Below are positions 22,990-36,299 of a stretch of 64,000 bases of DNA, piece after piece; positions within the stretch are counted from its first letter, which is position 1; each line of letters begins with the position of its first letter. Below the pieces are notes generated by a model. That model ran no database searches, was not told where the DNA came from, and saw only the letters and a program-made list of their open reading frames with translations. The DNA comes from Kudoa neothunni (taxonomy: Eukaryota; Cnidaria): the NCBI GenBank assembly GCA_964304625.1, contig OZ199840.1, positions 6,386,001 to 6,450,000 on the forward strand, read 5' to 3'. The translations under genes and the position numbers were made by a program.

Positions 22990-25900
22990 GATAGAGATGC
23001 CAATAAATTAGCGAAGCAGTATGAACAAAACATTAAAGTGATATTGGAGGAAGCAGAACAAAATAGAAATCGTATTTTTGTAGCGGCTCACAATCGGAGT
23101 CAGTTTTATAATTGTAGCATCTAAATTTGACGAACAACACTATGAAAATCTGGATTCTTCGATGAAAAGGAATACATCCTTCGTGAAAAAGATAGTATTT
23201 GATTAAGTGGATTTACATGTTATTGTTTTTGTTACTGTTTAATAGAAGGGTTTTAACGAAGCCAATTTAAATTCGTTGTTGCAAGAAATCGAGCAACTGA
23301 ATTTGAGCAATTATATCGAAGAAATTGTATGCCTGTTTTTGTGTGGATATTGATTTTAAATTATTATGTTTTTGGGATGTAGGCTTTGGGGCTTTTCGAG
23401 TGCAAATTTAAAGTAGTTTAATTCTAATCTCTTATTATAATTATTTTTTTCATTCTCTATTAAGATGGCGTCAGTTCCTCAGTTAGTATTGGTTCTTGGA
23501 AAGATACATCGAAATTACGCAAATTTTAACGTACTTTTGTACACAGTCGTTAAGGACAAGCTGTTGAACTATGTGTCGGAAGTAAATAAGATGGTTAAAA
23601 ATTCTTCCTTTGAGAATAACGAAGGTAATCAATTTTATTAATCGATTAAGTGAGGAAATATTATTTGGTTATATTTTGTAAATAGCTTGCTTATTCTCAC
23701 AAGTATGTGATACATTTTTATTTGACTTTAAACATTTCATAAGATCTTATTACCATGTCATATTTCTAATTAGTGTTACTGCTAATTTTTTTACGAACAT
23801 ATGTTGTAATTTGTTGAAAACTTTGTGTTATACGATATAACAATATTTATGTTGAATTCGACAATTTAAGAGCTTGATTATCATTATTAACGTCTGATTT
23901 TTTCAACGACTTTCATTTACTTTCTGCCGTAAAATTTAAATCTGGCTTAATGTTTGAGTAGGGAATCGCGGCTAAATTCCTGCATCGCTTTCATAGTTAT
24001 TAGCATTAGCAATGATTTTTAGGAAGTTTCTGTTAGTTTGTATAAATTCAGTCTGTGTGTACTTAGTTCTGATTAGGATTAATTACTTCTTTTATTTTTT
24101 TGTAAATACGAGCTAAAAAAATTAATTAAAATAGATTTTAAAAATAAACTGAATATATTGCTCAGTATTTTCAACTTTTTTCGTAAAATATCCAACGCAT
24201 TGTCTTATTAAAAAAATTTTATCACCTAAATAAAAACCACTCGAAATGTCGAATTTGATATAATTTGACGTTTTAATTTCATAATTTTGATAAATGACGA
24301 CAAATTTGTTATAACAAATATTTACAAACTAAAAAACTGTCTAGATCATGGGTTCTCAACCGGGTATAAATTTTAAATGAAAGAGGTAAATTAAGTGAGT
24401 CACAATTGTATGGGGTAATTTTGGCATAATGCCATTTGTGACGTACTTAACGAGTTCTAAGGAATTACATTATTCAGAGCTATTAAACTCACTAAGAAAT
24501 TGGCAGAAATTCTTAAAATATTTAACGATTATTAATAAAATTATAATCGGTCTCTTTCTTATATGGCAGGGATAACTAAACCGTGGCTCTTGAAAAAATT
24601 TAATGTTGAATTTAGAAAAGCACAAAGTTTAAACTATTTAATCAAATAAAGAAATGAAATTTTTAATCGTAACCAGATAATATTTTTGTTTAGAAAACAT
24701 AGTTACAAACTACCATATAGTTCTAATATTTTATGCAAACCAGAATTATTTCTAATTTTATTAAGAAATACAATTAAAATTATTGTTTATCCATTGCCAA
24801 AGTGATAGATAACGAAAGAATAAAATACACATTAAAGCTTTAAAGATGATTCATAATTCCAACTCACCAAGCGAATTTTGGAAATACTTTCCAGAAACCA
24901 AATACCCAAAATTAAAAGGAGTTTGCCCCAAACTTGTTTTTATCTTTATTAAAACTTATTGTTGTGAGTCCATTTATTCAACGATGAAGTTTGTAAAATT
25001 GAGGAATCGCGGTCCCTTCCTCCTTTCCTCACAAACAAATAAACAAACAAGAACCTGACGGTACTAATTCGTACAGCGTCAACCACATATGAACCGATTA
25101 CCGTCAGTTCACTGATAATACGGAAACATAAAAAAGTTGTAACATTAGAAACAATTTCTAAAATAAATATTTCGAATGAATTAAATTCTTGTGTTATTAC
25201 TTTATTCATAAATATTTAATTCCATTTTTTGTCAGACTACCCTACATGATTAAATATGAAAAATATTTTACTGTTTTTACGACCTTTTTTCATAGAGAAA
25301 AGTTTCTTGGATCATTAACAATTTATTTACGTTTTTGGAAAAACCATCATAGTTTATACCTGTAAAAATTAGAAGTAAGTTTCCCAGCTATTAACTGAAT
25401 AAGAAAAAAATTAAAAAACCTTTATTTATAATTCTACACCATTTTATCGTAGTATTTACCAAAAATTTTCCAAAAATGTAAGTTTTAAATAAAAAAGAGG
25501 TATATAATTGATTTTATGTCTTATAGCTCTTGAAAATTTGGTTAACCTTGAAGTTGACTCCCGATCTGGTCAAGTCTGGGCACCCCAGTTAAAAAGCTCG
25601 TTTCTTTTTTAGTGATGCAGCCTAATGATGATAAAACTTAAACTGGCTATTTTCATGGTATATAATATTTGGGTGTCATTAGTTTTGACCATTTTTCATT
25701 ACTTCTGATCTCTAAAAGTAAATGAATGGGCCAAAACTAATATAATTTGTAGAAATCTAAAAAAGTAGATCTGTAAGCAGATTGTGAGTAAAAATTGTCA
25801 GTATGAAGGCGTACATGCCTTTTAGGACCAGAATTTACACCTAAACCAGCCGCTGTCATAGCTAAACCAGTATAAAGCCCTAAAGTAAATATGAATTTGG

Positions 25901-28900
25901 TTTCCAAATTAAGGGGATAGATTTGGATTTTTCACCAAGCCGAGGGGGGTACATTTGAAAAATCGGTTGAGGACCCCTATTTCAGATTATTAATTTTTAA
26001 CATTTAAAATCGTAGCTGTACACATTTTCTTTTATGAAATTCTTCGTTAAGAATCTCTTGGGTAGCATTATCAATTTTAATTGTTAGAATAATAGTTTTT
26101 TAGAAATGGGCATATTTCTAATCTTTTAGTATTATTTTTTAACGAATAAATTTCAAAGTAGACTAATTATATAAAAATGAATTAGCTTATTTTTATCATT
26201 AATGCAATATATCACGAATGTTATCTATCGAAATACTTGAATTATCAAATAAATCATTATTTTCTAATTAACGTAATAAATTTAATATATCTATAAATTT
26301 TTTAATTATTTCGTTAGATATTTTCATCTCACAATAAACTTTATATATACATATGTATATAAAATCGGTTTGTCGGAACCTACAAACATTTTTTATTATC
26401 TTTTCATTAATCATGTTGAGATTTTTAAATTAAAATTTAACTATTAATTAAATATGAATTACTCATAGACGGGGTATAAGGAAACCAAGCGAAATGTCGA
26501 TCTAACCAAACCAAACTAGGACTTAAACTGTCACATTTATAATGAAGTGATAACCACGTTTAATTTTAGCTGTTTTATTTTCTCTCATTGTAATTGTTTA
26601 CTCAAATAATCACGCAACAATAAAAGAGATAAAAAATGGATAAGGTAATGATTTCAATGTTGTATGAACGGATCTACTATGCTTTACCGCCCATTTACGT
26701 TCCTCCAACATTATCTAAGAGTGCTAAAAAAATCTTCACGGCCCCTTAAACTATTGTCTTCATATTAAATATTAAGCAACACAGATCTAAATATTCATAA
26801 TTTTGTGATTAAAACCTAAAGTGAGTTAGAAACGCTTTTCTACCATAGTGAGGTCCTCTGTAGAAACAAAAAATATTTGTGATTAAATTTTCACAATATT
26901 TACTTTTTGGTTACGTAATGAAACGTTCTAACCTTGTTATTTTCTTTCTTGCCAACGATTGGATTTTCGGTATGTTATTCATTTTGAACATTAATTATAG
27001 TGGAACTCACAACCTGTTCTTTCATTAGAATTCAGCCAGTCCGTAGTCAATGTTAATAGAATATAATTGCGTCTCGTAATTAAAAATAAAAGATGGATAA
27101 GGTTCTCAATTATTCAACTTTTCCAAGTCATTTTAAGTCCTACAAGATGATTTACTAACGTGAAATTCCAATGTAATTATGTAATTGTTTCGAACCTTGA
27201 TCGTTCTTTAACACTTGGGATTTGTGTGAATTGAAAAAACGGTAATAATTCGTTCAAGACAACCATTTCTAACTATCTCTGAATACTCTCAATATTTACT
27301 ATTCTAGTATCGTACTTTTTCATTTAGGGTAATTTTTTAATATCATATAATAGACGTTTGCTAAAAATGGCATAATATGTTCAAAACTTGTGTGCATTTA
27401 TTATTCTTTTTATCAATTTCAGCGTTAACGCATTGTATACTTATAGTCATATTACCTCACTAAATCTACATTATTTTAACATTATTTTTCTAATAATTTT
27501 TTAGACTCTACAACCAATGTATACTTTTGTTTCCCAAAATTCAATGTTGTTGATCGTGTTTATTATTTAGAAAGGACTCCACAGTCAACTCTCTAATTTG
27601 GTCCTTATTTTCTACCTATTTTGCGAGATGTTGGTGTATGAGATTGTTCCCACCAAGAAACACAACGATTTCAATACCGTTGTACGTGCTGTTCTGACGC
27701 TGTTGTTCGAAAGCACAAAAAATCTTAATCTCAATTGTTTGGCCCTACTTGTGCAACTTTTTAAGCATGTTGGTATTAGTTATGCCGGAATTTTTCCAAG
27801 GAAATTAAGGTAAGTTTTTTCTAAATACTCTCTGATAATTATCCGCCGACAGACAAGCAATGGAAGAACAAAATGGGCCAGCTACTACTCAATCTCCATC
27901 TTGTTATTTCCATGTAGTTTTTTGTTGTCATTGAAAAGATTGAACATTTTTCTAAAGCTAATTGATGAAAATCTAAGAAATTGGACCAAAGATGAACTTG
28001 ATAAATGCTTTGAAAACTTTTCTAATTATTTCATTGAAAAGTCTGAACAGTTGTACCTCGCTGAACAGACCAACAATCAGATTATTGGTGTAATAATCAT
28101 TTATACTAATTATGATCTTCTCAATCTTTTCAACGCTTGAATCTAGTTACGTGGTGCTTTATCGCAAGAAAAAAAAGATGCATTTGAACAACTACAATGT
28201 CTACATAAAAAAATGAAAAAGAATGTCGACATGTTAGCTGTACGTTAATTTTCGATCAATTCATCCACACTACATAACACATAACAATTCCCCCTTAATA
28301 TATCTTTTGTAGGATATACTGGATAGAGATTGCCCTTCCTTTGAAATTAAAACGTCAATTGGTAGATATATCGCCCCAAAACAATGCTAATCATTAAATT
28401 AGTGTCTGTGGTACTTGATCGATTAGGAGAAAATATCGATGTTGTGCTGCCGGAAAAAGATACCGATGTATCATCTCTTCAGCTATATTAGTCCATAAAT
28501 GCTGATCGCTGATCCAGGGTCATTTTATTCAGTAATAACCAGAGGTTCCAACCATCTTTAATTTTAATAAGTTTAACTCTTTGGTTGTTTAGGAATGCTA
28601 ATTAACCACGATAGAATATTAATTAAGTTAAATTGAATCGAATTGAATCATAGGAAATAATTAGAACTTTTATACTGTCTTTAAATAGAAATTGATGTGT
28701 GGTAAAAAATAAAAGCCACAATATGCATGAGTGCGAATTGTTTTAAGTATTGTTTGACAGGAAGTTTGATATATTTTTGAAACTTAATTTAATGTAATAG
28801 AATAAAAATTTGTAGCAAATACAATCTTGAACTACACTCAATTGATCAGTTTTACAATCAGAAATTTGTGGGCTGTTTTGTTGACGTTTCAGTCACCTAT

Positions 28901-31900
28901 CAAACTTAATTTTCATATTAAGGCTTTCAATCTGCTTCTTTGGGGACGATATTGAGATAAAATCGTTTTACACGGATCTTCCATGTGTGGTATGTAACTA
29001 ACTCTGTCATTATCAACGAGAGATTGCTGCAATGAACGGATGCTAATGTTTTATTTTGTGTAGAAATTTAAAAATATTATCTTTCCAAAGACGTCATATT
29101 TTGATTTCAAGAATAAAATGACTCAAAAACGTTTAAAAATCATCAAAGACAATATTGGTCGATTTAAAAAATGATATGGATTTTGATGAAAATAATACGG
29201 ATTTGCTAGGTAGCGTATAACACACCCAACTCATTTGCAGTTATTGTCTTTAGATTATGAGAAAAGAAATATCAGTTGTGTTAATGAGAAATGAAATTTC
29301 AAGTAATATGATGAGTTACATAACTCAGCTGCAACAACTTGTAAATCGTGATTTAATCAATAATGTGAGTTTGTGTGATACATTTTTGTTTCTAATTTTA
29401 ATGTGTGTATAGGCTGCCATTGAATTTTTGAGTTCGTTGTTCACCAAGAAAAATCAAAAAATTCTCATCGAAGTACTTCATGGGCGCACCAGATACATTC
29501 AACTGAGGTATGTTATTTCATATACCTGATTTATTGAGTCGTTTTTGAATAATTTAAAATTAAAATGAATTTTTAAGACTTGGTTTGCTTCCATTTTTTG
29601 CCAGGCTGATTGCTATCATCAGCCAAGTGTTCCCTGAATTTGGTTATGAGATTGTCTATTTGCTTTGTCGTGATATTCGCTATCATGTAAATTTTTTATG
29701 CCTAGCTCCTTAAATAAATCTATTAGTAATATACATATCTTTTGTGTAGGTTCAAAAGAAAAATCCCAACAATCTTGAATACAAACAAAGATTAGTCAAA
29801 TACATCGGTATCATACTTTCCATCGCCCCAATTCATAAATTTTCTCAACATAACATTGGGATTTAGGCGAATTAACTCTTTTCGAAATATGCCCCAAGTT
29901 AGAAACTATAAATGTCGCCAAAGTAATATTAAAATTCTCTCTTAAAACCCTGTATTAATGAGTCATGTTGATATAAATGGTGTAGGTCTTTCTAGCTGAT
30001 TTCTACGGTCACAACATCGATATGCTATGCACTTTGCTAGATAGTTGTGGTAGATATCTGTTTGTAAATCATGAATCACATCAACCCACCAAACAACTGC
30101 TGGTATTTAGCCGACAAAACTGCTGTTTCTTGGCTTGTTCTTACGCAGTCAAACATATCTCACCTCTAAATTTTGTGTAGGAGGTTGTTATTCGTAAAGT
30201 CAAATTCAGTATGATGGAACGATGGCATGTTAGTCAGCTTGAAAATGCATGTCTCGCCTGCAATCCTGTCGCTGCCCTTAATTATAAAGTAAATGATCGA
30301 TTTTAAATCACTTATATTTCCGATCCAATTCTTACTTTGATAGAATAAAAAAGCCAGAAAGTCAAAAGATCCCATTCTTCGCTATGTCAAATTCATTCTG
30401 TATACCACTCTCAGTAGGAAGACTTCTCAAAAAAATTTTCAAAGCCTCCTTCAGCTACCTTTTCATCATTTTCAGGTAATACCAAATAAATATTGTCTTT
30501 TTCCCATCATGTCATTACATGGTGTAGGTGTATTGGTATGTGGTGAAATGTTTTTCGCGACCTTGGAAATTTAAATTTTCGTTGATTGACGTTGTTGTTT
30601 CCATGATAACTGCTCTTAATTCCCGTAAAGTACTTTAACTAAACGACCACTTATAATGTTCGATCGTAACTATAAACTTTGATCCAGGGCCACCTTGTCA
30701 ATGCCATTACTGATAGAGTACTTGAAACTATGACCGCATTTATGGAGGTAACCGAAAATTCAATACATCCTTAAATAAATTAGACAAAATTTATAAATAT
30801 GGGAATTTTTATCTAGAGTTTTGATTATCATTACAATCAGAAATTGTTATGTATAATGGTGTATTTGGGAGAGTTTTACAACTTTGGATTGATTGACTAT
30901 AATACTCTTATACGAATATTATACTTTATTGTCTCGCATAAATTTATTTTGGACAATTCTCAATATAAATGTAAATGGTTGGTTGCTTTGATATGTAGCA
31001 TGTAATTGTGTTTTTTGTTGTTGAAGGTGTTGATCCTGATCACAATCTCATACGGATTCGAATGGTTTGTGACTGGTGAAAACAGTATTTCCAACGATTG
31101 ATTTATGCGACAAGGAGAAAAAACAATCACTTTTTAACTTTCTACTCTTTTTTCAGGTAATACTCAAATTGAATTTCTTTCAAGTAGATCTTAACATTAC
31201 ATATTATAACATTAGTGCTATTATTGGGACAAGAAGCTTTCCGATATCTATGCTGATAATCAATCATATTTTCCTCATTCGATTGACATGATTATGCAGG
31301 AGACCTTTGAATTTATCGACTTTGTGGTGCCATTCTACGAGAGTGCAGATGAAGCCAAAAATGCATTTGAACAAAAATTCAATACCATAGTCGACAGCAG
31401 CACTTGCTATCTTCAACCAACCGCTGTTTCTCCCCTCTTACGACTGTGGTATAGAGAGGGATATAGCATCCGATGTATATGACGATTATGAAGATTTGAA
31501 CCCTGAAACTTTTATGGAACATGAATACGAACGTCTCATCCAAGATAGATACAACAATCAAGAAAATATTCGCAACAAAAAAGCTATCGCCATCAATATT
31601 CCATATGCCGTTGTAGCATCTTCCTCGTCATCCTCTTCGTTGTCATCTTTGGAAGATTCCGAAGACAAATCAATTCCGTTTGTAGCTTGCCATCAGGTCA
31701 ATACTGATTATGATGATAAGTTGCAACAAAAAGATGTCAAAGTGAAGTTTGTAGTGAGAAAAAATAAAAAACCAATTGGCAAAGAAGTTATCATTCCTGG
31801 TGATTCATTCTTGGCATCTGATATTCTTCACAGGAAACAAATTGAATTGAAAGAAATGAAGCACATTAAAAGCCTTGTACTAAACCTTGAAAAAACTTCA

Positions 31901-31909
31901 AACCGATGA
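22990..31909 (+). CDS. UPF2: Regulator of nonsense transcripts 2 (UPF2), N-terminus unresolved
   Basis: UPF2 bridges UPF1 and UPF3 in nonsense-mediated mRNA decay. Matches to animal UPF2 run in order. First MIF4G domain: ENLDSSMKRNTSFVKK, LNLSNYIEEI, GKIHRNYANF, then after a 3.95-kb intron YAGIFPRKLR. Second: LVNRDLINN, LGLLPFFARLIAI, YKQRLVKYIGELTLFE, MLCTLLDSCGRYLF. Third: CFSRPWKFKFS, YLGEFYNFGLIDYN, DPDHNLIRIRM. UPF1-binding tail: VVRKNKKPIGKEVIIPGD, with an acidic/Ser-rich linker before it. Well-supported exons: 22990-23071, 23118-23194, 23246-23326, 23383-23412, 23465-23624, 27575-27809, 31300-31389, 31457-31909; about a dozen more small exons lie between 27.85 and 31.16 kb. The start codon is not found; 22990 is an acceptor, so one or more 5' exons are missing. 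An in-frame TGA at 31077 is removed if a 50-nt intron (31065-31114) is used. The protein is divergent but the family call is firm. Confidence 0.9.
24347..25979 (+). mobile_element. hAT element in the large UPF2 intron
   Basis: Starts CATGGGTTCTCAACCGGG and ends (reverse complement) TAGGGGTCCTCAACCG; the 8-bp flanks GTCTAGAT (24339-24346) and TTTCAGAT (25980-25987) match at 5 of 8. It keeps both ends, the central core shared with other copies (25640-25880, minus) and a short piece of transposase. It is the most complete copy of this hAT family in the window and explains part of the 3.95-kb intron. Confidence 0.75.
24846..25058 (+). pseudogene. hAT transposase C-terminal dimerisation fragment
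   Basis: Reads SPSEFWKYFPETKYPKL, then LVFIFIKTYCCESIYSTMKF and VKLRNRG. This is the hAT C-terminal dimerisation pattern (FW, YP-L, then S/T-x-x-CES-x-(F/Y)S-x-(M/L)-x-x(I/V)K-x-x-x-RN), nearest to the animal ZBED5/SPIN-like branch. Only about 70 codons are open; the catalytic part is lost. Confidence 0.75.
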
Positions 31910-32596
31910 TAATAGGGACATTGATCAGGTGTATCGAATTAAAAAAATAAATTTCCAGCTTCAACCTCGGCACGAAAAGATTGAGGCATTCGAGAAGCAA
32001 CTCCAGGCCACGTTGTTTTTAATCATCAAACAATAGAGCTTCGTGATACTACTGTTGTTAAGCACCTTTACTTGTTTTTCATCTTAAATATGTTCTTTTG
32101 TTTTTGCTTCGCCATTTAATTGTGTCACATACATTTTAATGCCAAATTTTCTACGCCAATATCCAATTCATATACGCTGCGTAAATATTTTCAACTCTTC
32201 CATGAAATGTATAAAATGCATAATATGAGCGGCTATTTGATACAGAGCAAGGTATAAATAAGGAGTAGTTATTTATATTTTAGATATATAATGATTTTTA
32301 CAAATTATTTGAAAAAATCGGATATTGAATATTTAAGGAAAAATAATATATCCACCAATAAAACAATTATTTCTTAAAAAATTATTAACGTAAATTGTTA
32401 TATTTTTATTTTAAAGAACATTATTATATTTGTTTACACGACATACAGTGACATTTTTTTATTCGATAAATTTTTTGATAAATATAATAATGCGCTTGAA
32501 TTTATGCTCGATTCTAATGACTAATTATCGATTATTTTCTCATGAAATTTAAAATATAATTACGTATGTTAATGACAGGTTAAATTGCAGTTTAGT
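31910..32596. other. UPF2 3' flank, no gene seen
   Basis: Follows the UPF2 stop. It should hold the 3' untranslated region and polyadenylation signal (AATAAA-like words are common here by base composition alone). No other feature supported. Confidence 0.4.
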
Positions 32597-32599
32597 ACA

Positions 32600-33105
32600 A
32601 TGGGCGAGGGGTGGTTCGTAATTTCTGATTGCGCGCGCGCTATTATATATTATGGAGGAAAAATGCTATAAATCAACTATAATGATAAGTTATTTGGAGG
32701 AAATTACTCAGTTATAGTAATTTTTTTAATTTGCTGACAATTCTATTGGTGTGTTTCTCTTCAATATCCGTTTGATGATTACAACTATTTAAACCGTTAT
32801 ATCGAGTACTTTTTTCTAAATCAGACAAATGAGAGAAGAAATTTTGAATAAAATAATTTTTCGTTCTCTATCGTCATTATGAAATTTGTAATCTCTGCGA
32901 CAGTTACCATCACTTATGAAATCATTAATATTGATGTCATTTTCATATTGTTTCCGCTCCATACCTTCACTGGTTTTATAACAAAGTTTTTCTGTTATAT
33001 TTCTCTTTTAATTTACTAACTCAATTTTTATTTCTGTCCCTCATTCCGTCACCAATCGAAAAAAATCTCAGCTCACCCGAAAGTTACGAACCACACGTCA
33101 TTACA
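32600..33105. mobile_element. Short TIR element with CG-rich subterminal motif
   Basis: The left side carries GGTGGTTCGTAATTTC (about 32609-32624) and the right side its inverse form GAAAGTTACGAACCACAC (about 33080-33097). Just inside the left arm is TTGCGCGCGCGC, rare in this AT-rich DNA and similar to TTGCGCAAGCGCAC near 11218 in the SYF1-intron element. No transposase, and exact ends are unsure. Confidence 0.5.
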
Positions 33106-33137
33106 AAATAATCCACAAATATGATTAATTAATTTAA

Positions 33138-35391
33138 CCTTCCGAGCTCCTGAAAATCGACTTTACGCATTCCTTCTTGTGGAGTCCAATGGACCCCCAT
33201 ATTTTAGCTCAAATTATGGATAAAAATAAAATAAGTAATTTAACAAAGTATGAGAGAAAACTATCGATAAAATATCGGAGACCGTTACAATTATACCACC
33301 AGGCGGTTGTTAACGATAATTACCGAAACATTTAAAAGGTTAAATTAAGCATTAAATTGAACGAGTTTAGCCTCTTTTTTAATATAATGGATTTTAATAA
33401 AAATATATATCATTCCCCATTAATTAAATCTTAAAAATTATTTCCTTCGTAATTAATTTCTTAATAATCACGCCCAATAATACCCGCAATACATATTGTT
33501 CCAAAATACATAAGATGCGAGATATTCATATTATCTCGGATTCTGATATTACAAAATATCACGCAAAAAACTTTTGAATTACTTTCATCACAGGTGGCTC
33601 AACAAACAAAGCAAAAAATCCTCGTTTTCTGCCTCCGAGATCTCGAACAATAACGGCATCGCTCACGATCAACAAATTCTATTATGCAATTATAATTTTT
33701 ATCAACTCGATTTTTGTTTCTCTGAACATAATCATTCGCCAAACCATTTTCAAGCTCTTCTAGAAACTTAACTTTTGAACAATTGATATCATTGAAAACA
33801 GTCATAAAGATAAAGTGAATTAACCAAGCTAATACCAACCATAATGAAGAATATTGTTGTCGACCATCGATTCGTTTACTTTATACATTCGTTGTAGCAA
33901 TAATATGATCCATTGTTTCCACCCCTCCTTTTTAACGATTATATTCCAGATTAACAAGTTTTTTCAGTCTGTATCTTTAGCATTTGTAATGAACCGGGGG
34001 TTGTTAGTAGTGAAACTGTTTTGCCTTCTATAGGAACATAGGAGATTAGTATTAATTTTTGATTAAACAAAAGTGCACTGAAATTTCCCGTTTGAATTTT
34101 ATTAGATAATTTGTAATATCTCTTTTGATTATTTCGGATTATTTCCAGTTATTCCCCCCATGTAAGAGTTTTGGGGAAATGGAAACTGAAGTAAAGAAAT
34201 TTTCACAAACGATATTTCTCCCACATTCCATTAATGATGACAAGATCTAGAACAATATCTCCTCAACATTTTCTGACGTTTCATTATTATTATTTTTATC
34301 CAAATACACAGGTAAGTTATGAATGTACTTGGTCTCGGGATTGGTAAGGAGAAAATACTTAATTCAGTAAATTGCCGGCTTGGACGGTGTATATTGCCCG
34401 AAGTAAAAATTTCCTTTAAAAGCAAATAGCTGCTCGTCAATGATCAAACTTTCCAACCCTTAAAAATATCACAAATGGGGAAGAACTTATCCATGATCCT
34501 CAAGCTTCTCTGGTTTTGAATTCTTTATAGCGTATGAAGCTCGAAATTTGTGAAAACCTATTTAATGGCATAATCTTTCGAAAAATATCCCTTCGCTTTC
34601 CAACACTTCAAAGCAATTTGGATCATTCCAATTAAGATTTAAAAAATGAGAATACAATTGTAGACTCCCAAATCAGCTAACAAATCTTGTTTTGAAAAGT
34701 CTTCAAATAATTCTGATAATTAAAATTGGTAAACGCGTTAATGTTTGAAATAACGGTTGAGAAAATAGATTCACCATGCAATATGAGATATGATCAGCTA
34801 AGAAGGTGATTTTGTTTGAAACATACGAAATTGAACCTGGATACTTGAAAAAATATTTCGTTTCAAGCTTTTAGCTATTTGATATTTCGCAGAAAACCAA
34901 TAAACACCATCCTTATCTTCGTAAAAGTTTCGATAGCGTTTTTTATCTTCAGAAACATTAGAATGACATAAATATAAATTATTAAAAGATATCATAAAAT
35001 TCATCCAAAATATTACGCTCAAAACGATTTATAGTAGCGTTTTATTCGTCGGCAATGATCGATATTTAATGTGTGTATGGTTTTTTCAAGTTTTCTCTGT
35101 TTCCTCTCAATAAAATTTTATTCAATTCTCAAAATTGTTGTAAATTATTTTTCTATGCTGTTTGATAGAAAAACACGTGGTTCAATTGGACCCCAAAAGA
35201 AGGAATGTGTAAGTATTTTGATTATTTCGTTACCTGAATGTACAAATTAAAATTTTCTGTTATATTTTAATAGAACTTAAAATTTTAGGGAGAATAGATA
35301 GGATCTTCAATCAAATGATGTAAAATAAGGTCTTCTAAAATTGATTCAAACATCCTTTGGGGTCCAATGGACCCCAAAGACGCCCAGGAGG
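33138..35391 (-). mobile_element. piggyBac element 2 (minus), decayed
   Basis: Flanked by TTAA at 33134-33137 and 35392-35395. Ends: CCTTCCGAGCTCCTG at the left and, reverse-complemented, CCTCCTGGGCGTC at the right; further in, both carry a GGTCCAATGGACCCC palindrome-like block (33186-33200 and 35361-35375), with a third copy of the word near 35183. Transposase remnants are on the minus strand. About 2.25 kb, between UPF2 and the amino acid transporter. Confidence 0.8.
33599..35022 (-). pseudogene. piggyBac transposase remnants of element 2
   Basis: The N-terminal piece (35022-34798) reads NVSEDKKRYRNFYEDKDGVYWF, here split as NVSEDKKRYRNFY and EDKDGVYWF, typical of the piggyBac start. The C-terminal piece (33838-33599) contains FLEELENGLANDYV followed by the Cys-rich segment CRYCSRSRRQKTRIFCFVC. 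The region between is broken beyond reading, with a short frame at 34440-34231 of no clear domain. It cannot be active. Confidence 0.65.
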
Positions 35392-35395
35392 TTAA

Positions 35396-36299
35396 ATGGG
35401 TCTTCTAACACCTACGATGACCCACAGTTTCACATTGTAATCAGGCCTTTGGCAACATAAGTATATAGAAAACCACTGCAAGCGGAAATATGATTCTAGT
35501 CGAGTACTAAAAACCAGCAGTAACAGTATGATTGGGGAATTGAGGAGTATGAAAATTACTTTTTAAGAATTATCAAAAGTAATAAATAAAGAATTGCTGC
35601 AACAATATCATTATTGACCATAATGAAGAAGGCACAAATATTTGGATTAACGTTTGGAGTGGCTACCATTATTTGGCCGACTTAAGATTTATTCAGGGAC
35701 GCTGTCATTCATAAATAGCACTATATTTTACCACAAGAAGTTCACATTAATAGAAATGAGGCAAGTTGGGTGCCTTCAAATGCGTGTACGCGGTACTACC
35801 AATTAAAACCCTGAAACCCTATTTGATAAGTCGGATGGTTTCTTATTTCATAGACTGAACCCTATAGGAGGAATGGGCGTTTTATGTCAATATATAATAA
35901 ACTTATCCACATTTTAAATATTTTACGAATTTTACCTATCGCACGTTTTTGACCTTCCGATGATGAACCAGACGGTGTAGGATAGCCCTATTATCTACCT
36001 TATTTTAATTCTGACTGACTTAAATTTAACAAATGGGTCTAAAATAAAACCAGAATTACTTATCATTGAATATTTAAATGTCGCGTGTTGAAACAAATTA
36101 CAAAGGTGGTTGTGTCAAAAATAGGTTGTTGTATATTTTAGTTACGATTTTTTAAAAATTATACGCGTAAACAAAACCTTTTCCTGCCAAATATAAAATT
36201 CTATCTATTTATAGATGTAATTCAAATATAGTATTGATATCTCATAGTAAAAATAATATTCTTAATGAATTATGTGTATTTTTAATGCCACCAATAATT
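35396..36299. other. Intergenic, no gene seen
   Basis: AT-rich gap between piggyBac 2 and a degenerate Tigger remnant. No supported feature. Confidence 0.4.

Noticed and set aside
23072-23117. 19-nt micro-intron in UPF2 (GTCAG..GTAG)
   Set aside because: A normal 46-nt intron starting GTATTT at 23072 gives a better protein match (..QNRNPSKFDEQHYENLD).
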